Shown: piece by piece, positions 35,501 through 44,370 of the stretch
Layout of the letters: every line of letters begins with the position of its first letter
Position numbering within the stretch: the first letter of the stretch is position 1
Assembly (NCBI GenBank): GCA_964019055.1
Contig: OZ025206.1
Coordinates: 28,965,012-29,029,011 of the forward strand
From: Anthopleura xanthogrammica
Lineage: Eukaryota; Cnidaria; Anthozoa; Actiniaria; Actiniidae
Direction of reading: 5' to 3'
DNA: 64,000 nt
Program-made: the position numbers and the translations under genes
The notes under the pieces: model-generated
Seen by the model: only the letters and a program-made list of their open reading frames with translations
Told to the model about the DNA's origin: nothing
Databases searched by the model: none

Positions 35501-36615
35501 AAAAGTCAGAAGAGCTTTTACAGTTTTTTGATATCTCTTTTTGTTGCGGAGATATCAAAAGTTTCCATTTCCATTTCCATCGATCATCCAGCACGATTAC
35601 GTCGAGGACAAAAACCACGTCAAGAAAGAGGAAAAGGACCACCAACTATAAGCAAACTACCACACCTTCGTTTCGTCATGTTCATATTCTTTCTTGTTTT
35701 GATTTTGCTTGGTTTGTTTTTTCGTTCATCTTCCTCGCTTTCCTGATCAGCTCGTTCATCCTCTGAACTCTCACTAAGGTACTTGTCTATGAAGGAGTCC
35801 TGTTTTACATTACGGTAATATCAGAAAATTAGAAAATTGAACAAAGGTAGAATCTCTTGGAGCGGTCACCTCTATAATACGGGCACCAATCTATTACCAC
35901 ACTTCATTTTGTGCCGAGAACACTTAGTGATTCATAAACAGACCTCTATAATACGGGCACCAATCTATTACCACACTTCATTTTGTCCCGAGAACACATA
36001 GTGATTCATAAACAGACCTCTATAATACGGGCACCAATCTATTACCACACTTCATTTTGTGCCGAGAACACTTAGTGATTCATAAACAGACCTCTATAAC
36101 ACGGGCACCAATCTATTACCACACTTCATTTTGTGCCGAGAACACTTAGTGATTCATAAACAGACCTCTATAATACGGGCACCAATCTATTACCACACTT
36201 CATTTTGTGCCGAGAACACTTAGTGATTCATAAACAGACCTCTATAATACGGGCACCAATCTATTACCACACTTCATTTTGTGCCGAGAACACTTAGTGA
36301 TTCATAAACAGACCTCTACAATACGGGCACCTTTATCCGTATTACAAAGGTTTTTATTTTTTATTTTTTTTTATTTTTATTTAACTGCTTAACACAGGCT
36401 GGGATTTAATTGTATCAGGCCAAATACATATATCTAGACAAAGTGAATACCTTTCTCTGGTCGGTTTGAGGTGATCCTGGTGGATCTAGTGATATATCTT
36501 GATGACTATTTGCTGATTGGTCAATCTCTTCTTCAGTTCTACCAGCTTGACGTTCTTGTTCTGGTTGTTCCAAGTTATCTGTCCCTACCGTTATCACCTC
36601 GCTGTTTTCGTCCAT
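23509..36615 (-). CDS. ODAD2: Outer dynein arm docking complex subunit 2 (armadillo repeat protein ARMC4), 836 aa
   Basis: Minus-strand coding exons: 36451-36615, 35666-35799, 34976-35173, 31689-31800, 30591-30650, 30279-30501, 29714-29850, 28832-29080, 28587-28697, 28122-28279, 27971-28043, 27513-27694, 25982-26045, 25491-25541, 25334-25411, 24851-24961, 24292-24335, 23883-24060, 23509-23691 (TAG). The phases close over 2511 nt. Residues 1-203 are acidic/Lys-rich and disordered. From [16 protein letters not shown] (about residue 206) armadillo repeats run to near the end, with vertebrate-like blocks [40 protein letters not shown] and [20 protein letters not shown]. The family helps anchor outer dynein arms on ciliary doublet microtubules. 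Vertebrate homologues are longer at the N terminus (about 1040 aa); the conserved region before the repeats was not found here. The start ATG at 36615 has an in-frame stop upstream in the same exon. Exons 1-4 are less certain than the armadillo exons. Confidence 0.9.
26891..27074. mobile_element. Short hAT-like MITE in an ODAD2 intron
   Basis: Ends CAGACCCGTACCAAGG and CCTAGGTACGGGCCTG, inverted with a few mismatches, G-rich interior. CTTTG flanks both sides (26886-26890 and 27075-27079), part of a possible 8-bp duplication. Confidence 0.7.
29232..29565. repeat. (TTTG)n tetranucleotide tract with variant units
   Basis: TTTG array with regularly spaced CATTTGTTTGTTTGCTTGCC-type variant blocks, implying a higher-order repeat. 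It lies in an ODAD2 intron (between the exons at 28832-29080 and 29714-29850). The Cys/Leu/Phe/Val reading frames through it are artefacts. Confidence 0.97.
30739..31512. repeat. Uninterrupted (CCAT)n array, about 193 copies
   Basis: About 774 bp of pure CCAT/ATGG tetranucleotide without a visible interruption, followed by decayed CCTT/CATCC sequence to about 31640. It sits in the ODAD2 intron between the exons at 31689-31800 and 30591-30650. The long Ile-His-Pro-Ser and Met-Asp-Gly-Trp frames are translations of the repeat. Confidence 0.99.
31905..32786. repeat. 57-bp minisatellite, about 15 copies
   Basis: The unit contains GTTTCAGGGTTTGATCTGTG and AGTTAGCCATGCCCTGACTT. Copies differ by a few substitutions, and a two-to-three-unit higher-order pattern is visible because blocks near 32080-32230 recur near 32370-32510. 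Located in an ODAD2 intron. Confidence 0.95.
32787..32956. mobile_element. Short MITE with CAGGGGCGGAT ends
   Basis: CAGGGGCGGATTTAGG at the left and CCTGGATCTGCCCC at the right form an imperfect inverted repeat, in the hAT-like style seen at 22.2 kb. It abuts the minisatellite and the following inverted-repeat element. Confidence 0.65.
32979..33866. mobile_element. 888-bp element with perfect 78-bp terminal inverted repeats
   Basis: Positions 32979-33056 are the exact reverse complement of 33789-33866 (78/78). The arms start ACATGGCCAACTATTCCGGC. The 732-bp interior contains an open frame on the plus strand (33034-33600) with no domain I recognise. No exact flanking duplication is evident. 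Either a non-autonomous transposon or a recent inverted duplication, in an ODAD2 intron. Confidence 0.8.
34020..34265 (+). repeat. tRNA-derived SINE, near full length
   Basis: The head has an A-box-like GTGGCGTAGCGGTGAGAACG and a B-box-like GGGTTCGAGTTCC. The body reads GGTTCTCTCCCGTGCTTCGA, then TTTTTCCGG and CTCCTTCCGCAAAAATCAAC. The tail has CCCACTCTGTGGAATCCACT and ends in an ATTT-rich run. Related copies lie at 48.5, 49.1, 50.2, 60.2 and 61.1 kb. Confidence 0.82.
35283..35358 (+). pseudogene. tRNA-Gly(CCC)-like sequence, probably a tRNA pseudogene or SINE head
   Basis: It has GGCGTAGCGGTAGCGCA (D-arm/A box), an anticodon loop TTCCCAT on a 4-of-5-bp stem, and a T-arm TCGAG-TTCGATC-CTCGA with a perfect stem. 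The two acceptor-stem sides do not pair, so a functional tRNA is unlikely. Confidence 0.5.
35868..36330. repeat. 74-bp minisatellite, about 6 copies
   Basis: The unit includes GACCTCTATAATACGGGCAC and TTGTGCCGAGAACACTTAGT. Copies are nearly identical, suggesting recent expansion. It lies in the first ODAD2 coding intron. Confidence 0.95.
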
Positions 36616-36636
36616 TATTTTCTTTTGACAACTGTT

Positions 36637-38344
36637 TTACTTTAATTCTATTAAGTCCTTCCTGTAAACATGCCAAAATATAAACTATGTCGATATTTAT
36701 AGGATATGAGGAGAAACTTATAGATATGGGACACGTCGGTAAATTTTTTTGACAAAATGTTTTTCACCAACAACCCAGTTATAGCCTTTGGATAAACTCC
36801 TTTTAGTTAAAATGATTAACGCCAACAGCGCAGCCAAACAGTTCAATACTTAAAATATTCATAAGTTAGAGCAGCCGTTTAGTAAAGGTGATAATGTATT
36901 TGGCTTTGCAGTTAATATTGGGTTAACTGATTGGTCGTTGGCACCCAATCAACACTGTCGGCCATTAGTGAAAAAATGGAAAGTGCAAATGTGCGTTTAA
37001 ATTGCTGAAGGCGGAAACCACTTGGGCTGTTATAATTATGTCTCTCTTCAATAGATCATTTCACAGCACTTTAACTACACTGGACCACGTTCGAGCAGTA
37101 TTATCACATAACAAACAGTTGAGAGTTGCTGAGAATTAAGAATAGCAATTCATATCGTACAAAATGTTTTGGTCGTCACAACAATAGTTTTGTTTTTTTT
37201 TACTTTTTATTAAAGCGGTATGCCGACTTTAAGAAATTAAAGCAAAAATTAGAAGAACAAATTTATCAAAGAAGACAAAAGTTGTTATGAAGCCTGAGAG
37301 ATTATTCCAGGGCTGAGCTCTTTTCTGTCATTAATAAAAAAGAAAAACAACTTAAGCTTGTTTAAGAAGAAAAAAGAATTCTTGATTAACGGAATATTGA
37401 TTAAAGGATTGATCAAGGGAACCGAGGATTTTTTAGTTTCCAACTGACTTCATCCTCCCTGGCTCAAAAGATCTAAAGAAAATATTTAATGGAATACTTG
37501 TCGTGCGATATAAGAAAAACCAGGAAGAATATCAAGTAAAATATAGAAAACAAATAGAAAAGTTAGAGGGCTTGTAAAACGAGTTTCAATGGCTAAAGTA
37601 TCTTCATGAATTAGGAAGTTTATCAAAAGTGAAATAAAACGAAAATATAAATGGTTTCATTCGTCAGTTATTCTTTTAAAAGCTCCCGATTCTTGGAGAG
37701 AAAATTCACTCAAAGTCGTTTATGGTCTTCTACAAAAAATAAACTGAATTTGCAGACCGGACGTAAATTTGCAGAACAGAAGAACAGGAATTTTGCACAG
37801 CAACCTTGGTTATTTCGCTGTCAATTCGTTGATTGAATCCGCGAGTATGAACACAAAATATAAAAAGTAAATTAGAAAATTCTGCTTACAATTTGAATGA
37901 AGAACTAAGTGCATTATACATCGATTATATCGTATCCGTGATAACTCGACTACCTTAAATACATAAACATAAATGACTGAAGTGCAATGTTTAGCTGTTC
38001 AGTGTGTTTCTGGTTCACTCGTAAAGCTGTTCAGTCGATCTTGGAATAGCAAAAGGAGTGTCGATAAATGCCGGTAAATCCTCTAGTGAGCCCAAACCAC
38101 AACAAACACAAGTGAATTGATGGTTTCTCAGTTTAAGAAAAGATACTTACATATAAAGTTCAAGCACTTGACAGGCTAACGGCGTTCTCTCGCCACAATA
38201 TACAAAGCTGTAATTAAACTTGCTGTTGTCTGGAAAAATAGCGCTTTCACAAATGAAATGAAAGAATTGGGCAGTCTTCACGAATTCCCCAATAAGCCGG
38301 CCGTGTTTTGTCTTGAGATGACACAGAATTGTTTCAACGAACAT
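36637..38344 (-). CDS. Possible 5' exon / upstream ORF of ODAD2 (72 aa)
   Basis: An exon at 38151-38344 opens with ATG, encodes MFVETILCHLKTKHGRLIGE and onward, and ends with a canonical GTAAGT donor. Spliced to the acceptor at 36661 (TTTACAG) the frame continues for eight more residues (MKDLIELK) and stops at 36637-36639, 21 bases before the ODAD2 ATG. The first exon looks like real coding sequence (balanced composition, clean donor). It may be a separate small ORF on the ODAD2 transcript, or an exon of an isoform that skips the 36.4-36.7 kb exon. I recognise no family. Confidence 0.4.
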
Positions 38345-38898
38345 TCATGTATATTATAATTTTTGCTGGGATAAAAACATTCAACTCTGTACTGTTGCTA
38401 TGGAAACTGTCTATGCCGGGACAGGTGGTGGAGATGGATTCAAATGTTGCTAGCTACAGCCTTTGTAGAGAGATAATAGCTCAGTTTTGTGAGTTAGCAT
38501 CGTGATAGAAAATCTACTGCAAAATATTCTAAGGCTTAACTTCTGGGAAAGAAAGGTTCTTATTTTTCAGACTCCTTCGGGCCCGTTTCTGTCATATTTT
38601 TTACAAGTTGTATATCATAAGTAGCTTGTTTATACTAACCTTATTTATATATATTTCCATGCATTTACTTTTCAATGTCATACCGAAGGAATTAAGTAAA
38701 AATAGATGAATAAATAGAGCTCCAATTGTTGTTGTTAAAAGGAAGTTCACAGTATGTCTTTCAATCTGTCTGTCCGTCTGTCAGACAGTCGGACGTCGAC
38801 TCACCAGTTGGTCCGTCCGTCCGGTCCGTCTGCCTATATGTCTATACCTCTGTCTGTCTGTCTGTCTGTCCCTCCATCCATGGACCAGCCAACATTAC

Positions 38899-38975
<77 letters not shown>

Positions 38976-39765
38976 TAACAATAAAGTTTAACTGACATTT
39001 TAATTTTTACTTACAAAAAATTAATTCAGTTTAGCAAGTGCCATACGATAGTGGATACCTGTCATCTATATGAACAAACATAACTACAGTGCTCCTAACC
39101 GAGAGCTAAATAAAGACTGACATATCTTAGAGTACAAATGACTCATGCAGTAATACTGCAGGCAAATTACAGAATATACAATAACCCCTATTGATTGAAA
39201 TAGAACATTTCCCTTATGTTCTAAGGCTGCTTATACATGGAGATAACTAATTACACAAGAAAATAATAATGAAAACGGTTGGTTATGTTTACCGTAGCCT
39301 TAGCTACTATACGCATGGTGATTGGATGAATCCAATACATGAACGCCATTGGAAGCCATTTCAATGTTACGGCATACCGTACCACGTAACGTAAGGCTGT
39401 AAATCAGTACCGTATGTTTCTTACTCATACGATACAAGCCTTCTTTAATGGCATACAACTTTTTGTTGATTCTACTTATAATGCGAGGAAAAACATTAAA
39501 TCCATTTTTCTTGTGACATACTTTGGAAGTGTAGAGCAGTTTGAGAAGTCAATCAAGAAACACTTGATGATACGATGACCGTCTCGTACCCAGCTCTCCA
39601 ACCTCTTCCCTGTCAACTTTAGTAAGATAAAAGAGCGAACGTTACTGATACGTATTCTTAAATATATATTCTGACTTCTACAGTGTTCAACATTGACTGA
39701 CGACAGTTGTTTACTAATAGACATTATAATTTGGTTTTGTTCTTCGAGATATCTTCCTCTTCTCA
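38345..39765. other. Intergenic between ODAD2 and the secreted basic protein gene
   Basis: No exon recognised. It contains a GTCTGTCTGTCC-rich stretch and a long ATA/AAT microsatellite (38896-38972), and should include the 3' UTR of the secreted-protein gene. ODAD2's promoter must lie here or in the 36.7-38.1 kb interval. Confidence 0.5.
38896..38972. repeat. (AAT)n microsatellite
   Basis: About 24 copies of the trinucleotide, preceded by a CTGT-rich tract from 38760. Confidence 0.97.
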
Positions 39766-40576
39766 TCACCATGCCCAAACCTCGTCAGCCTTCGATTTTT
39801 TAGTTTTTCTCCGATGTTGTTTCTTTTTGGTTTGCCTTCCTCTCTTCTGATTGCCTTTTCTCCAAGATGAATGCTTGCGAGGTACATTCTTTGGTCGTCG
39901 CCACTGGCTACGGCGTGACGTTACAGGTCGTCTATGGCGATTGTTTCTACGGATGTGTGTTTTTCTGCGTCGATGATTTTGACGTCCAAACTGTTTACTC
40001 CGTCTGGAGTTTCTCATGAAAGGTCTATGTCTCCTAGATGGCTGCCGACGTGAGGATGTTTTGTGACCATATCTCCTCTTGTTCCTCGTCATATCCTTCC
40101 TTCTAAATGGCCTTGGAAAACAGGTTCTAAACAAGGCGTTGTTTGGTCGTGGTTTATGGTAATGGTTTCCGTGTTTCATGAGACCTTTTAGTTTTTTCAT
40201 GTACTGTTTTCTTAGGGTATGGTAATGATTTCTGTGGCTGCGACGCCTGTCCAGTTGTTTTTGATGATTACTTTTGGATTTTCTGCGGTTGATGAGTATT
40301 TTCCTCCTTTTAGCACGTACTGATTTCTTTCCTACAAAAATATCCATCCAAAAACAATACTGTTATTCAAGAAAGATTGCAATGATCGATTTTGACTAGT
40401 GTAATGAACCAGACTTGCTACAAAGGCTTTTTTAACTCTTCCATATCAAACAAATTTCCCCTACAAATGTAAGCTTTGCTCAAACTTGCTCAGATTTGCC
40501 GACTCCCCCAGTTTACGACTTACATATAGTTGTACAATTTACTCATTGAACGATCTCGCCTCCTCTTCGCGGCCCC

Positions 40577-40611
<35 letters not shown>

Positions 40612-40962
40612 ACAGTCAAATAGATCACCATTGCTTATTAAAAATTACCCCTCGTGGCAAATTGGCTGAGAAACAAAATTATTATTTATGCAATCTAATA
40701 CTTTATTACCTTTTCTTTTTCTCCCTCTCTTTTTCTTGGGATCACTAGTATTGATCTTTAATTGGAAGATCAGTTTAGATCTCTGAGGTCGTTTAGGTGC
40801 AGCCGATACCCCAGTCATTAGAACACCCACTGAATTACTACCAACACTGTTACCATAGCTTCGAATAACCTCTGACCCCAAGGATCGTATGGCAAGCTGC
40901 TGGACATCGTGTAGAACGCTGGCTATCACTATCACCGCCACTAAATGTAGCAAAGATTTCAT
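39766..40962 (-). CDS. Secreted, extremely Arg/Lys-rich protein (272 aa)
   Basis: Two coding exons: 40710-40962 and 39766-40331 (TGA), joined in phase 1 through GTAATA...TTTTTGTAG. Residues 1-24 (MKSLLHLVAVIVIASVLHDV...) look like a cleavable signal peptide. An intermediate segment (about 25-72) is ordinary in composition. From PKKKRGRKRK onward the chain is dominated by Arg, Lys, His, Asn and Gln, with many RR/KK pairs and repeated RRK and RRS steps, almost no acidic residues, and a WAW end. Only one Cys lies in the mature chain. I know no named family. The composition predicts strong binding to polyanions such as glycosaminoglycans, nucleic acid or acidic matrix. A precursor cleaved at dibasic sites is another reading. 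The first ATG is chosen because it opens the signal peptide just after the acceptor at 40983; a noncoding first exon is proposed upstream. Confidence 0.82.
40568..40609. repeat. Homopolymer C tract
   Basis: Long C run in the intron of the secreted basic protein gene. The length may be unreliable in the assembly. Confidence 0.95.
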
Positions 40963-41975
40963 CTTGAATCTTATAAGACTTTCTGAAATCAAATAATACA
41001 GTTCACAGTTAACAACTGAATGATAGCCTTGTATACAGTCACCGGATACTACTGGGATGGAAGATAAACAAGAAAAGATGTTTGGTGTATGAGCAAGCAA
41101 CCCTTTGTCCCACTCATTTTTACATAGACTCAGTCATTCGTAGAATTTCAGATTTCAGTGATCTAACATACACGATAACTCGACTGATAGCTTAGAACAC
41201 GAGACGAGATTCAGTACCCAACAAGTTGATGAACCCCTACAAAAAAAGAAGAAGAAGAAAAAGAGAGAGGCGAAAACAAAGCAAGACGTTCATTTGCCAT
41301 ACAAAACTAAACTTTGAGAGATGAAGGGGAAAAAAGAAGTAAAAATTATTAGAAACCCTGATGAAGTACGACATACGCATGTAGAAAATGAGTGTAATAT
41401 AAGTATAATGCACTGAACTTTGTTTCATTGAAGGATTATAAGCCGACTCGTGATATGATTCACACTGGCAAAAACACAGTCGGCTGCTTTAGACTTTGCG
41501 CTGTTTGCGATAAGCAAACAAAACCTTTCCACCAAGATTGCCAGACTCTCCATTCTTGGCTAGAATTATTTCTTTCTAAGCCAAGACACATAAATTGCTC
41601 AACTGATGAAAATATTACGAAAAGCTCTAGCGAGTCACGCGAGAAACAATCTTGGGTTTCAAAGAGATGTTTTTTTTCTTTATAGACAACACTTTTCTCG
41701 TCCGAAAGCCTTTTTGAAAGAGGATTTATTCTTTAACGTTAAACTATTTCTTTTTTTGTGAATTGATCATTTTTAGGGTCAGTTATTATAAATAAAATAA
41801 TGGATCAATTCGGAATATCTAAACCAATAATTATTATCCTAAACAAACATCAATTATTATCGAGGAAAAATGCACACTAGCTTTTAGTTATTTGTTTTAA
41901 CGGCTCTAGATATCACAAGAAATAGCTTCACCAGAAGTATAAGGGGTAGAAATTCCGAGTAATTCCCATACTTAC

Positions 41976-42033
41976 CGGCATATGTACGATAAATCAACGA
42001 AGAGCTCGCTTCAAGAAGACGGTTTGTGCGACA
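41976..42033 (-). other. Probable 5' noncoding exon of the secreted basic protein gene
   Basis: About 30 bp downstream of a TATA box, a short segment ends in the canonical donor GTAAGT at 41975. The next acceptor on this strand (TTTGATTTCAG, exon from 40982) leads straight to the signal-peptide ATG, which would make this the leader exon. The exact start is inferred from the TATA position. Confidence 0.55.
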
Positions 42034-42059
42034 TGATACACTATTGACTTCAGGGTTAA

Positions 42060-42067
42060 TTTATATA
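42060..42067 (-). promoter_or_regulatory. TATA box (TATATAAA)
   Basis: TATATAAA on the minus strand, about 85 bp upstream of a GTAAGT donor, in a good position to drive the secreted basic protein gene. Confidence 0.55.
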
Positions 42068-42940
42068 CAGTCGGCCTCGTCGGCCACACAAGCAACAGTA
42101 TGTGGTCAAATCACGCAGTCAAGCAAATACCAATAAACCGCTAGTGCGCATAACCTGTCCACGATAACATTCACCTTATCCGCTGTCCGTTGGCAAACAG
42201 CATGGTGTTTGGTGACAGGGAGTCCAAATAACACAGCGTGTCAGTGAATATCTAAGGATGTTATGATGACTTTTATTTTTATTGGATTAAAATATATTCC
42301 ATAACACGATATGGAACGCACGATATCTAAAGAAAAAATACACTTCAACAACTTGGCCGATAACCTTGCTACCATCTGGTTCACTTCAATTCCATTCAGT
42401 TCTATTCATTTCCGCGTGGGACATTGGGAAGTTGAGGTAGAAGTGATAACGATTTACTATGTACACTGACCAATCAATAGGAAAAGGTCTTTAACAAAGA
42501 GGCATTTAATAGATGTATGGATGTATGAGTAGCATAGACTGGATATGCGGAAATAAATAGATTCTATAACCCACACGATATGAAGCATGTCCGGCTACAA
42601 TGTCTTCAGATTAACCTGAATGATCTGATTTACCGACGGCATACAGGTATCTGTGGAAAATACTAAGGGCCCACTCCAGGCCAATCAAAACTGAGAAGCA
42701 TAAAACCAGCCAATCACAATGCTTGAATATGATTTGAAAAATCTTATTTAAGCCGCGGGAAAACTGTGCTCGCTTTGGCTCATATATTGCTGGTTTTCAC
42801 ATCGCGTCCGGTTGTAAAGTTATAGTTATTATAAATCATAAATTTGAAAATAAATATATAATATGTATAGATTAATGCTATACAAAGAGTCTAGAAATAC
42901 TCAGTAGTCCCCTTCACAGTTCCGCTGCGCCATCTTGAAA

Positions 42941-43047
42941 GGTAGCCGTGCCTTTGCATGGAAGTGAGACCAATTGTTCAAGGTGATAAAAAAGGTCTCT
43001 ATCATAGCAAGCTCACCATTCGTCTCACTTCGATGCACGGCTACTTA
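42941..43047. mobile_element. Short fold-back element
   Basis: AGGTAGCCGTGCCTTTGCAT...GTGAGAC on the left pairs with GTCTCACTTCGATGCACGGC on the right, around an inner loop of about 45 bp. Confidence 0.65.
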
Positions 43048-43170
43048 AATTTTTTTAACTCTATTCTTAAATCTCTCAATGGTTTAAGCAGTTTTAATAT
43101 TCATTAATGAGTTCTAAAGGTTTGCACCCTGATAAGAGAATCTCTTTCTTCAAGCTTATGTCCCATTATA

Positions 43171-43240
43171 CCAACCAACAAGGTCGCCGTGTCTTTTGTT
43201 TTTTCATCAGTCTTGGGAATGATTGACAGCCAGCAATTGG
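43171..43240. repeat. Dispersed repeat shared with 46.1 kb
   Basis: CCAACAAGGTCGCCGTGTCT...TCTTGGGAATGATTG...CCAGCAAT recurs with few changes at about 46130-46192 (CCAACATGGTCGCCATGTCT...). Confidence 0.7.
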
Positions 43241-43291
43241 TTGGTGCGCTATCTTTACAGAGTCATTCAAGAAGTTATTCATTCTCGTAAT

Positions 43292-43417
43292 AGACCATTA
43301 CTTTCGACATTCTGGTTGAGTGATCACGCGCAAAGCAATTCAAGAGGAGGCTCCGTCGAAACAATGAAGTGATTTTGCGTGATCGCTCAACCAGAATGTC
43401 AAAAGTGGGCTGTAATT
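43292..43417. mobile_element. Fold-back MITE, copy 1 of a local family
   Basis: The left arm has TTTCGACATTCTGGTTGAGT, the right arm CGCTCAACCAGAATGTCAAA. The same motif pair forms the hairpin at 43668-43750. Confidence 0.7.
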
Positions 43418-43667
43418 GGCTACACTGTTGCGGTCACCCTTGGCATAGGGTGTTCTTCCAGTGACGCGCTTGACCAAACACAAACTGCATTCGAACTGAT
43501 TCTGTATTTCAAAACATATCAGCGTCGAACGCTGTTTACGGTCCTCACGCGTTTGTATATTAAACTTATACTACCTTTTTGACGTTTCATCATAAAATCA
43601 CTGATATACAGCATCGCTTTAGGAACACAATTATGTATTTAATCGTCAGTGCAGCACTGTCTATTGC

Positions 43668-43750
43668 AATAGCCCACTTTCGATATTCTAGTTGAGTGAA
43701 TTGGTCTGTGCGTGACCACTCAACCCAGAATATCGAAAGTGCGCTATTAT
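43668..43750. mobile_element. Fold-back MITE, copy 2 of the same family
   Basis: TAGCCCACTTTCGATATTCT...GTTGAGTG inverted against CACTCAACCCAGAATATCGA...GTGCGCTA, with a loop of about 20 bp. Shorter than the copy at 43292. Confidence 0.75.
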
Positions 43751-44110
43751 ATTCTTTTGTTATCGTGAATAACACTAATCAGGATAAACCTCCACGATAA
43801 CGTTGTTACTGCAACTTATTTTACGATTGGTTAATTATTGTTTATTTGTCTGTGTAAAGCGCATAACTCGAACTTTTGAAAAGATATTTCTGTATTCAAA
43901 TTACGCACCCATCGCGTAACTCGTATTCACTAAACTTTTTCTTATTCACATGCACGGTGTGGGAAAGACAAATTTGGGTGTGGTAGAACTCATAACACGA
44001 AGAATACCCGCCCTTCATCGTTACCATTATTGTTTTGGCGAAGTTATAGAATAAACTGATAAATAAAACAATAAAACGTACAAAAAAGAACATGCTTTTA
44101 AAAGTTGAAC

Positions 44111-44370
44111 TCGCCGATTGACCCCTAGAGTCCACGTGCTCTGTCACGTGACTAAAAATGAAAACAAAGCGCGAAAGTTCGGACAAAGTCGTACAGTCCG
44201 AACAAACATGGCAATAAAAAAGAGATGTGCATATGGGGAGTGTAAGAACGATTCTCGCTATCCCGAACGCTGGGTAAGGAATGCTAAAGGAGATAGCATG
44301 TTTGTTCGGACTGTACGACTTTGTCCGAACTTTCGCGCTTTGTTTTCATTTTTAGTCACTCAATCGGCGA
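44111..44370. repeat. Inverted repeat with 62-bp perfect arms, overlapping the cGAS-like gene's 3' end
   Basis: 44149-44210 is the exact reverse complement of 44297-44358, and an outer 11-bp match (TCGCCGATTGA, 44111-44121, inverted at 44360-44370) extends it; the left side carries about 27 extra bases. The right arm contains the stop codon and last codons of the cGAS-like gene. The 86-bp loop opens an ATG frame on the plus strand that resembles the start of a THAP-type zinc finger. Confidence 0.88.
44208..44303 (+). pseudogene. Truncated THAP-like zinc-finger start
   Basis: From ATG at 44208 the frame reads MAIKKRCAYGECKNDSRYPE followed by RWVRNAKGDSMF, then runs into the inverted arm. A C-x4-C pair followed by NDSRYP and then an aromatic residue is the look of the first part of a THAP-like C2CH domain as found in cnidarian proteins and P-element-type transposases. 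The remaining ligands are absent, so this is a fragment. Family assignment is from memory of the motif. Confidence 0.45.

Noticed and set aside
35433..35645. Minus-strand frame between two ODAD2 exons
   Set aside because: Would require skipping the phase-compatible junction 35666^35173; the sequence is hydrophobic and low-complexity, unlike the flanking acidic exons.
41428..41685. 85-codon frame with spaced Cys residues
   Set aside because: It has some Cys spacing (CAVCDKQTKPFHQDC), but it lies in the leader intron on the opposite strand with no promoter, splice or family support.
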